From Pseudopedobacter sp043763845 (GTDB lineage Bacteria; Bacteroidota; Bacteroidia; Sphingobacteriales; Sphingobacteriaceae): 5,026 nt of DNA. This document shows, piece after piece, positions 1-4,898 of the stretch. Each line of letters starts with the position of its first letter. Within the stretch, counting starts at the first letter, position 1. The notes beneath the pieces were generated by a model. That model searched no databases, was not told where the DNA came from, and saw only the letters and a list, made by a program, of their open reading frames with translations. Position numbers and translations under genes: made by a program. Where the stretch lies: NCBI GenBank assembly GCA_043763845.1, contig JAYULE010000028.1:1-5026 (forward strand), read 5' to 3'.

Positions 1-387
1 GGTTACGATATTTCTATCAACGAAAACGGACGTACTGGCAAAAAACCTATTTTATGGAATTATAAAGCTGTAAACCAACGCAAAAATTTATATGCGGTGT
101 TTGCTAAACTCATTAAATTAAAAACCAAAAACGAAGTTTTTAATACCTCAAACATACAATACAATTTAAACGGGGCTGTAAAAACCATTACCTTAAAAAG
201 TGCTGATAATAATGTGGTTGTGGTAGGTAATTTTGATGTGATAGATAGAACAGCCATCATAGAATTCCCAACAAACGGCCAATGGACAGATTTTGTTTCG
301 GGAAGTATCCTAAACGTTTTGGGTACTTTATCTAAAACTTTAACCCCAGGCCAATATTTTATTTATAGCAGTAAGATATTTAATTAG
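1..387 (+). CDS. GH13 alpha-amylase family protein, C-terminal part (5' end outside window)
   Basis: The reading frame is open from base 1 and ends at TAG 385-387, giving 128 C-terminal residues; the start and the catalytic (beta/alpha)8 barrel lie upstream of the window. The first residues, GYDISINENGRTGKKPILWNY, look like the end of a GH13 barrel, where a Gly-Tyr-Asp segment and a KPI-x-W motif precede the last barrel helix. Residues about 22-50 form that helix, with a surface resembling the usual 'LYxVFAKLIKLK' stretch. From about residue 50 the sequence is beta-rich and ends TPGQYFIYSSK, the typical last strand of the amylase C-terminal all-beta domain (compare 'LxPGExRLY'). Enzymes of this type cleave alpha-1,4-glucans outside the cytoplasm, but no signal peptide can be checked here. 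No catalytic residue is inside the window, so the exact GH13 subfamily is open. The gene is convergent with the next one and shares a hairpin terminator with it. Confidence 0.75.
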   Translation, partial: GYDISINENGRTGKKPILWNYKAVNQRKNLYAVFAKLIKLKTKNEVFNTSNIQYNLNGAVKTITLKSADNNVVVVGNFDVIDRTAIIEFPTNGQWTDFVSGSILNVLGTLSKTLTPGQYFIYSSKIFN

Positions 388-430
388 ATTGTTAAGGTAA
401 AATAATTGTAGGTTTTTTAAAATTATATCA

Positions 431-472
431 TGGCTTCAAGTAATAAACTTTTGTGTTTATTACTTGAAGCTA
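431..472. terminator. Perfect 16-bp hairpin between convergent genes, probable bidirectional terminator
   Basis: The arm at 433-448 (GCTTCAAGTAATAAAC) and its exact reverse complement at 455-470 enclose a 6-nt loop (TTTTGT). A wobble pair 432/471 and a T-A pair 431/472 extend the stem to 18 pairs. It lies 43 bp after the amylase stop and 12 bp after the stop of the opposing gene, so it can serve both. There is no clean T-tract on the plus side and only a weak one on the minus side (ATAATTTT). The terminator role is therefore inferred from position and stem strength. Confidence 0.75.
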
Positions 473-484
473 ATACCTAAAGTG

Positions 485-1441
485 CTAGCCAAACAAAACT
501 TTAAATTTTAGCATGGTTTGTTTAAATGCCGAAAACTCGCCCTTGGGTAAATCTAAAATATCGGCAACTTGGTTTCCTAATAAATACCGCATAAATTTAG
601 GTATTTCTTCGTTTTTTATTTCGTCTTGTGTATTTAGGCTGTAAAAACATTTCAATAAAGATTGCGTAAGAATTTGCCCTTCGTTAGATTTTTTAAATTG
701 ACGTTTACTTATAAGCAGTTCTAATAAATAAGCGTCCTTTCCGTTTTTAGGTAATAATTTAGGGTTTAAACCTAAAATTTGACCTATATAATTCCAATAT
801 TCTAAATACGCGGTTTGTTGTATTTCGCTAATTGCAAAACCCATTTTGCGCAACCCTCTAATAATAATTAACGAAAAAGAAAGGTTGGTACCTGCCATAT
901 CTTCTTGGTTTATGGGAACACCTAGTGTTAAATCCCAATTAGTTTTTAGAAGATAAAACCGCCCAGCGGCATGTATTAATCGTACTTTAAAAATTTCTAC
1001 CAGCCCTGCCCCATTGCTTTCAAAAGCGTTACTACACATTACTTTTTTAATAAAAATGGCCGTTTCTTCTAATCTTTTTGCAACGTCTTTATACATACGT
1101 TCGGTATTGTAAAGCACTTTTGCGCCATCGGCAGCAGCATAACAGTATGGTAATGATAAAAGGCCTAGCAGTTGCAAAATGTAGGGTTCTTTGGCCTTAT
1201 AAAAAACTACAGCATTATATAATATTTTTTTAGATGGGGTTATAATATTAATCATCTCGGTATCAAACCAAATGGCTTCGGGTATGGCTTGTAAAAAATT
1301 AGGCCAATCGCTGTTTAAATTAAGCTGATTTAAAGCGGTTTGCACTATTTCTTTTTTTTGATAATTTCCAAAATATATGCTAACAAAGTTATCGGCAATT
1401 GGGTCGCCAACCTGCCTTAGTTTATCTAGTTCTAACTCCAT
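485..1441 (-). CDS. DUF2236 / MpaB-Lcp-like oxygenase family protein
   Basis: This 318-residue protein belongs to the DUF2236 family (MpaB / latex-clearing-protein-like), mostly alpha-helical b-haem proteins that act as oxygenases in characterised members. The diagnostic stretch is at residues 153-187: VRLIHAAGRFYLL, then W169 and GVPINQEDMAGTNLSFS. In the first part Arg154, His157 and Arg161 keep the R-x2-H-x3-R spacing that I recall for the haem-binding helix of latex clearing protein (R195, H198, R202), so His157 is the predicted axial ligand. Helices continue to the C terminus with no added domain. No signal peptide or clear transmembrane segment is seen, so it is probably cytoplasmic. 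I chose ATG 1441 (MELELDKLRQVGDP). An in-frame ATG at 1522 would add 27 residues that are hydrophobic and low-complexity and unlike the family's N terminus. The leader is A/T-rich with no Shine-Dalgarno. The gene stands alone, convergent with the amylase. The substrate is unknown and I would not call it a rubber oxygenase. Confidence 0.8.
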   Translation of the reverse strand: MELELDKLRQVGDPIADNFVSIYFGNYQKKEIVQTALNQLNLNSDWPNFLQAIPEAIWFDTEMINIITPSKKILYNAVVFYKAKEPYILQLLGLLSLPYCYAAADGAKVLYNTERMYKDVAKRLEETAIFIKKVMCSNAFESNGAGLVEIFKVRLIHAAGRFYLLKTNWDLTLGVPINQEDMAGTNLSFSLIIIRGLRKMGFAISEIQQTAYLEYWNYIGQILGLNPKLLPKNGKDAYLLELLISKRQFKKSNEGQILTQSLLKCFYSLNTQDEIKNEEIPKFMRYLLGNQVADILDLPKGEFSAFKQTMLKFKVLFG

Positions 1442-1624
1442 AAAGTATTTTAATTCAAAAAGAAAATAAAAAGGTAAATGTTTGATTATAACTAAATAAT
1501 TCGACCAAAAAACTACAAACAAATAATTGTAATACTATTTGCCCTTTTAGCTTTTTAAGCTGGTGTATTAAGTTAGCGTTATCGCCATCCTAAAAAACTA
1601 CACAATTAGAGGCTGTAAAATAAT

Positions 1625-1663
1625 CTGTGTCAAAGTTTAAAAATTTAGAACTTTGAAACACAG
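1625..1663. repeat. Bulged inverted repeat inside the IS left end
   Basis: CTGTGTCAAAGTT (1625-1637) pairs with AACTTTG plus ACACAG (1649-1655 and 1658-1663), leaving only a 2-nt AA bulge and an 11-nt A/T loop. It lies between the putative terminal repeat and the transposase start. It could be a sub-terminal transposase-binding site or a hairpin that limits read-through into the transposase gene. Both roles are inferred. Confidence 0.6.
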
Positions 1664-1671
1664 TTTAAACG

Positions 1672-1766
1672 ATGATAAATAAAAACGTGAGCTTCTATTA
1701 CGAAGCCTTAAAGCAAAAGACCCTAGAGCAATTTTGTTGGGTATAACGGCTGAAAAAATCGGCTTT
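1672..1766 (+). pseudogene. Decayed N-terminal fragment of an IS256-family transposase
   Basis: From ATG 1672 the frame reads MINKNVSFYYEALKQKTLEQ and then FCWV before TAA at 1744-1746. This matches the pattern I recall for the start of Bacteroidota IS256 transposases, about K-N-x-S-F-D-Y-E-A-F-K-x-K-A-L-E-Q-x-R-S-G-K-P-L. After LEQF the match moves to another frame: 1740-1766 reads GITAEKIGF, close to the next conserved piece (about GKPLTxKDGAF), and is followed by a stop at 1767. A frameshift plus at least two stops, and the absence of the remaining roughly 370 residues (the whole DDE catalytic domain), make it a non-functional relic. Confidence 0.55.
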
Positions 1767-1866
1767 TAATACATTTAGTTGAGCCCACATTGACAAAACC
1801 CCAATTTATTCTGAGCAAAGTTTATTATTATGAGCTTAATTTGTCGTTTTAAGCAATTCTAAAAGA

Positions 1867-1888
1867 TTTATTTATACAGATAAATAAA
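1867..1888. repeat. 9-bp inverted repeat with 4-nt ACAG loop
   Basis: TTTATTTAT (1867-1875) and its exact reverse complement ATAAATAAA (1880-1888) enclose ACAG. The stem is A/T only, so it is weak as RNA at moderate temperature. It is the first of three closely spaced inverted repeats in this gene-free stretch. No role can be assigned. Confidence 0.6.
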
Positions 1889-1901
1889 ATATTTTAAGAC
1901 A

Positions 1902-1932
1902 ACATTTTAAATGTATTTGCCACTTTTAAGTG
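1902..1932. repeat. Two adjacent short palindromes
   Basis: ACATTT-T-AAATGT occupies 1902-1914 and CACTT-TT-AAGTG occupies 1921-1932, with 6 bp between them; their centres are about 19 bp apart. This spacing, close to two helical turns, is what paired dimer-binding operators would show, but the sequences are simple and A/T-rich, and no gene start lies just downstream on either strand. The structure is seen directly and any function is speculative. Confidence 0.45.
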
Positions 1933-1998
1933 TATTAAATTTACGGTAGTAACAGAATAATTATTGTATTTAGAATTAATAATTACACGCACACACAA

Positions 1999-2036
1999 TT
2001 TAAATTTATTTGTAAAATATTATAATAAAATTTAAA
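1999..2036 (-). terminator. AT-only stem-loop over the end of the esterase gene, possible operon terminator
   Basis: TTTAAATTTATT (1999-2010) pairs with AATAAAATTTAAA (2024-2036) with a single bulged base and a 13-nt loop. It includes the TAA stop (2034-2032) of the last gene of the minus-strand operon. It has no G/C pairs, so it is a poor intrinsic terminator. It is listed only because no better candidate follows the operon. Confidence 0.25.
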
Positions 2037-2760
2037 AATACAAGATCACCATTTCTTTCCAAAATGGAGGTTTGTGTGCCTCTTGTTCCCAAATAATAAA
2101 TTTATGATTAATACTTTTGTTATTTAAAATTTGATTAAGGTGATTGTTGTTTTCTAAAAAAGCATCGTTTTGCCCAATGGCAATGGTAATATCAAGTTTA
2201 CGTATAGCGGTTAAAATTTTATTATCGTTTAAGTTATTTAAAAATTGGTTGGGAGTGTTAAAATAAATAGTATCGTTAAAGAAACCATTTAGAAGATCAT
2301 TAAAATCGCCCATTTGTTTAGTTAAATCGTACCGGCCGCTCATGCCTACAACCTTATTAAATAATTTAGGATGGCGAAAGGCAATATTTACAGCATGGAA
2401 AGCACCCATACTGCAACCAGCAACAATTTTATACGCTTTGGGGTTTTGTTTATTAATAAAAGGAATAACCTCTTTAATTATATACTTTTCGTATTGTAAA
2501 TGGCGTTCAATTTTTTCTTCAGGATTTTTATCTCTACTATAAAAACTTTCCCTATCTACACTATCAACACAAAATATTTGCAGTTGCCCAGCATTAATAT
2601 TAGTTTCTAAATGATCTAGTACGCCCCAATTTTCGTAATCGTAGAACCTTGCCCCACGTGTAGGAAAAAACAAAACAGCAGCACCTGTATGGCCAAAAAC
2701 TAGCAACTCCATTTCTTTGTTTAAAGCATTACTGTGCCACTTATGGTAATTCCTAATCAT
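2032..2760 (-). CDS. Alpha/beta-hydrolase esterase (putative esterase, PF00756-like)
   Basis: This 242-residue protein has the complete catalytic set of the esterase D-like alpha/beta hydrolases: the nucleophile elbow GCSMG at 115-119 (Ser117), an acid in GQNDAF (Asp199), and a histidine in EQEAHKPPF (His229), in the usual order. The N terminus (YHKWHSNALNKEMELLVFGH, residues 5-24), FPTRGARFYDYEN (32-44) and CVDSVDRESFY (64-74) match a compact bacterial subgroup of about 240 residues, so the protein is full-length. There is no signal peptide, so it is predicted to be cytoplasmic, cleaving a carboxylic ester or thioester of unknown identity. ATG 2760 gives the MIRNYHKW start typical of the group. 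It begins 36 bp after the SGNH hydrolase stop on the same strand and is the last gene of the apparent operon. A 5-bp inverted repeat (2772-2784) sits in the gap. The fold and esterase class are firm and the substrate is unknown. Confidence 0.88.
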   Translation of the reverse strand: MIRNYHKWHSNALNKEMELLVFGHTGAAVLFFPTRGARFYDYENWGVLDHLETNINAGQLQIFCVDSVDRESFYSRDKNPEEKIERHLQYEKYIIKEVIPFINKQNPKAYKIVAGCSMGAFHAVNIAFRHPKLFNKVVGMSGRYDLTKQMGDFNDLLNGFFNDTIYFNTPNQFLNNLNDNKILTAIRKLDITIAIGQNDAFLENNNHLNQILNNKSINHKFIIWEQEAHKPPFWKEMVILYF

Positions 2761-2796
2761 TTTGGTTAAAGCTAACTATGTTAGATTAATTTAATA

Positions 2797-3402
2797 TTAA
2801 ATTTTAGTGTATGTTGTTGCAAAAGCTTCTTGTACCGCTTTTTCCCAAACTAAATACCCTTGGGCACTTAAATGTAAACCATCATCATCAAAGTATGGTT
2901 TTAATGGGTATCCTTGTGCGTCAATCATATCATCAAATATGTTTATAAAATGCCAATTGCTATTGTTTTTTATAATCTCATTTTCTATTAAACTATTTGC
3001 ATACTTAAAGCTCTCAATTAAATTCCACCTCCTAAAGCTAGGTTTTAATGATATAAAATAACAAGGAATGTTACCATATTTTTTCTGGATAAGTATTACC
3101 AATTCTTGGTAACAAGTAAAAACCTCTTCGGGTCTTTTACCATCTCCTATATCATTATCACCTGCATAAATAACAATTTTTTCGGGTTGGTAAGGTGAAA
3201 AAATCCTATCAAAAAACCAAACACAAGCCGCCAAGGTTGATCCACCAAAACCTAAATTTATAGCATTTAAATCTTTAAAATCATCTTCTAAAGTTTGCCA
3301 AAGTCGTATTGATGAACTACCATAAAAAATGGTGTAAGGTTGTTTTATTTCAGTATTTTGTTTGTTCTCTAACCGTTTAACATCTTCTTCGTACCAAAAC
3401 AT
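2797..3402 (-). CDS. SGNH/GDSL-type hydrolase (esterase/lipase or acetylhydrolase-like)
   Basis: This 201-residue single-domain SGNH hydrolase has all four blocks. Block I is FYGSSSIRLW (27-35), with G28-S29-S30 replacing the usual G-D-S, so Ser30 is the predicted nucleophile. The block II glycine is in NLGFGGSTL (G53/G54). Block III is AGDND (G81-x-N83-D84). Block V is DDGLHLS, with Asp174 and His177 in D-x-x-H. The length and the ISLKPSFRRW segment (118-126) fit a common Bacteroidota subgroup related to platelet-activating-factor acetylhydrolase-like SGNH enzymes. No signal peptide is visible, so it is probably cytoplasmic. ATG 3402 lies 5 bp after the stop of the haloperoxidase-like gene, which suggests co-transcription and translational coupling. 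The stop TAA is followed two codons later by a second in-frame TAA. Likely substrates are O-acyl or O-acetyl esters of sugars or lipids, and none can be chosen from sequence. Confidence 0.88.
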   Translation of the reverse strand: MFWYEEDVKRLENKQNTEIKQPYTIFYGSSSIRLWQTLEDDFKDLNAINLGFGGSTLAACVWFFDRIFSPYQPEKIVIYAGDNDIGDGKRPEEVFTCYQELVILIQKKYGNIPCYFISLKPSFRRWNLIESFKYANSLIENEIIKNNSNWHFINIFDDMIDAQGYPLKPYFDDDGLHLSAQGYLVWEKAVQEAFATTYTKI

Positions 3403-3407
3403 AATAT

Positions 3408-4751
3408 TTATTTTATTTTCATTTGTAGTTTACTAACCACAAGATTGCCAATTTGTTTACCACTAGCATTGCCTATAATGCAAGAGTATTCAAAATGTAT
3501 TAAACCATAAAATCTGGCATCAATATTTTCGCTTGCAGCTTGCCTAAACGAAGTAAAAGCCCTTTTCTTAATACCAAAAGGCTCTTCCGAAGTATCTGTA
3601 AACGCAAAATTATCGCCATACACACTTGTTAATGCTTCGGCGGCTGCGGCTGAAATGGTTGGATGACCTGCCGAATATTCGGGGAAAGGTGGCGTTTGTA
3701 TATAAGGTAACCAATTTTTATCAAAGTATTTATTTATTACCGTTTCGGGCCGGGCAGTGTTATAAGCGTATTTTGCTTGCCAACAAGAAACAAAGCCATC
3801 AAAAAGTGCGATAGCCGTTTTGGTATAACCTGTTAAAGTGGTACCAAAATCGGCCTTAGCCTGCATACTTGCTATACCACAAATATTCATCCAATGCCCC
3901 GGGGGCGAAAACTTTTTGGTGCTAAACATGGCATGCCCGTAAACGTTTAATTTAAAAGGGTTATCGTCCCAAAACAAGGCGATGTGTTTTTGTTCATCGG
4001 TAAGTTTTTTGGATGCATCAATTAGTTTTTGCACCTCTAAATAATAAGCACTGTTTTTATTTTTAACATCAAATTGGTATGGTGGTGGTGGTAAAAACTG
4101 CCTGCTGCTATCTAAAACCATAGTTCTAATTTGTCCCCAATGTGGTTCAACCGCGGTTGCGTAAGCGGCAGGGGTAGGTATCCATGTGCCGTCATTATTG
4201 GTAACGGTGTAAGCCGGCATACTTCGGCTTTGCAAATAATTATCCTTTTTACTCCATTTTAAAACCACCTTTGATACCGTATCGGCATAAGCCAACGAGT
4301 TTTCTAAAACGTCACTTGGCATTCCCGTACTATCGGCTAGGTGGGTTAACTCGGCAACATAACTATCTAACGAACCAGCTGGAAAAGTAACTGCATTGCC
4401 CACATTGCATAGCGATATTAGAGCTGCAAAGTTAAAATCGTAGGTTTTGGTACTATCAGGCTTGGGTAAAACAGACAAACTTTTTATTTGCCCAGCCAAA
4501 CTTTTATAGTTTTTGTTGCCTCCGCAAAAGGTTTCGTACGCTGCAATGTTTGCATAAGCATAATTACGAGATGCTATTGGAGGCGGAAAATTATTGTCTA
4601 AAACTACATCGTTAAGTTTTTTAACCGTTTGTATTAATAGTTTAGGGTTGGTAAAATTAGATTGGTAGTTTTTGTTGTTTTTACACGAAGCAAAAACACA
4701 TACAATCATTAAATAAAATAAAATTTTTAGTAACATAATACGCGTAAACAT
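3408..4751 (-). CDS. Vanadium-dependent haloperoxidase / PAP2-superfamily lipoprotein
   Basis: The predicted protein has 447 residues; residue numbers here count from the longer frame starting at 4805, so subtract 18. The vanadate/phosphate pocket is mostly present: KYAYNTARP gives Lys345 and Arg352, PEYSAGH gives Gly380 and His381, and ARFYGLIHF gives Arg431 and His437. The K-x6-R and R-x5-H spacings are those of vanadium chloroperoxidase (K353/R360 and R490/H496). The serine usually preceding Gly-His is Ala379, and the H-x3-D acid is Ser441. The start should be ATG 4751 (MFTRIMLLK) or ATG 4736 (MLLKILFYLM), which lead into a hydrophobic stretch and a lipobox FASC with Cys41, so the protein is an exported lipoprotein. 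The frame extends back to 4805, but that part is encoded by a repeat. Family members oxidise halides with peroxide or act as acid phosphatases; sequence alone does not separate these. It heads the operon with the two hydrolases. Confidence 0.85.
   Translation of the reverse strand: MFTRIMLLKILFYLMIVCVFASCKNNKNYQSNFTNPKLLIQTVKKLNDVVLDNNFPPPIASRNYAYANIAAYETFCGGNKNYKSLAGQIKSLSVLPKPDSTKTYDFNFAALISLCNVGNAVTFPAGSLDSYVAELTHLADSTGMPSDVLENSLAYADTVSKVVLKWSKKDNYLQSRSMPAYTVTNNDGTWIPTPAAYATAVEPHWGQIRTMVLDSSRQFLPPPPYQFDVKNKNSAYYLEVQKLIDASKKLTDEQKHIALFWDDNPFKLNVYGHAMFSTKKFSPPGHWMNICGIASMQAKADFGTTLTGYTKTAIALFDGFVSCWQAKYAYNTARPETVINKYFDKNWLPYIQTPPFPEYSAGHPTISAAAAEALTSVYGDNFAFTDTSEEPFGIKKRAFTSFRQAASENIDARFYGLIHFEYSCIIGNASGKQIGNLVVSKLQMKIK
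4677..4736 (-). other. Lipoprotein signal peptide of the haloperoxidase-like protein
   Basis: From ATG 4736 the protein reads MLLK, then the hydrophobic core ILFYLMIVCVF, then AS-Cys, followed by KNNKN. This is a short signal peptidase II type leader with the lipidated cysteine 18 residues from this start (23 from ATG 4751). The -3 position is Phe rather than Leu, slightly off the lipobox consensus. The residues after the Cys are basic and Asn-rich and not acidic, so I see no Bacteroidota surface-export signal and favour a periplasm-facing anchor; that last point is inference. Confidence 0.75.
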
Positions 4752-4778
4752 GGTTTTATAAATAAGGTTTGGGCGTTT

Positions 4779-4797
4779 CCTGCCTGCCGGTAGGCAA
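4779..4797. repeat. 19-bp quasi-palindromic repeat, copy 1 (REP-like)
   Basis: CCTGCCTGCCGGTAGGCAA contains the quasi-palindrome TGCCTGCCGGTAGGCA (4781-4796): five base pairs, a G.T wobble, and a CCGG centre. An identical 19-bp copy lies at 4880-4898 in the same orientation. The element is far more G/C-rich than its surroundings. Similar short hairpin repeats are scattered in Bacteroidota genomes, which is the basis of the REP-like label. It overlaps the spurious upstream extension of the haloperoxidase-like reading frame. Confidence 0.75.
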
Positions 4798-4810
4798 AGT
4801 AACACGCTTT

Positions 4811-4875
4811 CGGCTATATCTTTTTATCAATTGCAGCTGGCTTAAGCCAGCTGCAAATTGATAAAAAGGATGCCG
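4811..4875. repeat. Long near-perfect palindrome between the two short repeats
   Basis: The left arm 4820-4843 (CTTTTTATCAATT then GCAGCTGGCTT) is the reverse complement of the right arm 4844-4868 except for one extra A near 4855-4857. The centre is GCTTAAGC with no spacer, so as RNA or single-stranded DNA it would form about 22 pairs around a TTAA tetraloop. A further CGGC (4811-4814) / GCCG (4872-4875) pair of arms closes it after a small internal loop. Its A and T runs lie on the wrong sides for an intrinsic terminator on either strand, so it is better read as a repeat element than as a terminator. Confidence 0.85.
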
Positions 4876-4879
4876 CCTC

Positions 4880-4898
4880 CCTGCCTGCCGGTAGGCAA
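4880..4898. repeat. 19-bp quasi-palindromic repeat, copy 2 (REP-like)
   Basis: Exact direct copy of 4779-4797, 101 bp away. Together the copies bracket the long palindrome in a head-to-tail arrangement, forming a 120-bp composite unit. The flanks differ beyond the 19 bp (TTT before copy 1, CTC before copy 2), so the repeat boundary is real and not part of a longer duplication. Confidence 0.75.

Larger units (their letters stand above)
1609..1770 (+). mobile_element. Left-end remnant of an IS256-family insertion sequence
   Basis: The stretch starting GAGGCTGTAAAATAATCTG at 1609 resembles the terminal inverted repeats of IS256-type elements of Bacteroidota (GAGGCTGT... followed by a CTGTGT block). 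About 40 bp further in comes a decayed transposase start, as expected for the left end of such an element. No matching right end (it would read as a CTGTGT-type repeat ending in ACAGCCTC on the plus strand) occurs elsewhere in the window, so most of the element has been deleted. The right limit of about 1770 is where I stop seeing transposase-like sequence and is approximate. The family assignment rests on remembered consensus features, not on an alignment. Confidence 0.5.
1442..2031. other. 590-bp gene-free region with IS remnant and AT-rich hairpins
   Basis: No intact gene is visible on either strand here. Bases 1442-1608 should hold the promoter and leader of the minus-strand DUF2236 gene, but I find no exact match to the Bacteroidota promoter consensus (TTG, then TAnnTTTG). 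Bases 1609 to about 1770 look like the broken left end of an IS256-family element. Bases 1771-1860 show nothing I recognise. Bases 1867-1932 hold three small inverted repeats in a row. The last 60 bases are extremely A/T-rich and lead into the end of the esterase gene. The region reads as a scar of past insertion between two unrelated transcription units. Confidence 0.7.

Noticed and set aside
60..260. 66-codon minus-strand open frame opposite the amylase C terminus
   Set aside because: It lies wholly antisense to a frame with clear GH13 C-terminal features and has no domain-like sequence of its own.
1442..1522. 27-codon upstream extension of the DUF2236 gene to ATG 1522
   Set aside because: Hydrophobic, low-complexity A/T-rich sequence with no family match; ATG 1441 gives a normal start. 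It could be mistaken for a signal anchor.
1984..1997. Alternating CA-rich stretch (ACACGCACACACAA)
   Set aside because: Short and imperfect; no repeat array or structural partner nearby.
2342..2542. 66-codon plus-strand open frame inside the esterase gene
   Set aside because: Antisense to the catalytic core of the esterase (GCSMG region); no independent coding signal.
2771..2785. CTAAC/GTTAG mini hairpin in the gap between the SGNH and esterase genes
   Set aside because: A 5-bp stem with a 3-nt loop is within chance expectation; too weak to call an operon terminator.
2807..3061. 84-codon plus-strand open frame inside the SGNH hydrolase gene
   Set aside because: Antisense shadow of a gene with all SGNH blocks; rich in Ser, Phe and Ile as expected from reversed A/T-rich codons.
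3626..3814. 62-codon plus-strand open frame inside the haloperoxidase-like gene
   Set aside because: Antisense to the vanadate-pocket motifs; no family resemblance.
4081..4094. GGTGGTGG-type trinucleotide run, possible microsatellite
   Set aside because: It encodes the Pro-rich segment LPPPPPYQF of the haloperoxidase-like protein in frame and is too short to suggest slippage control.
4811..4875. Long palindrome read as an intrinsic terminator
   Set aside because: On both strands the T-run precedes and the A-run follows the GC core, the reverse of an intrinsic terminator, and no gene ends just upstream of it within the window.
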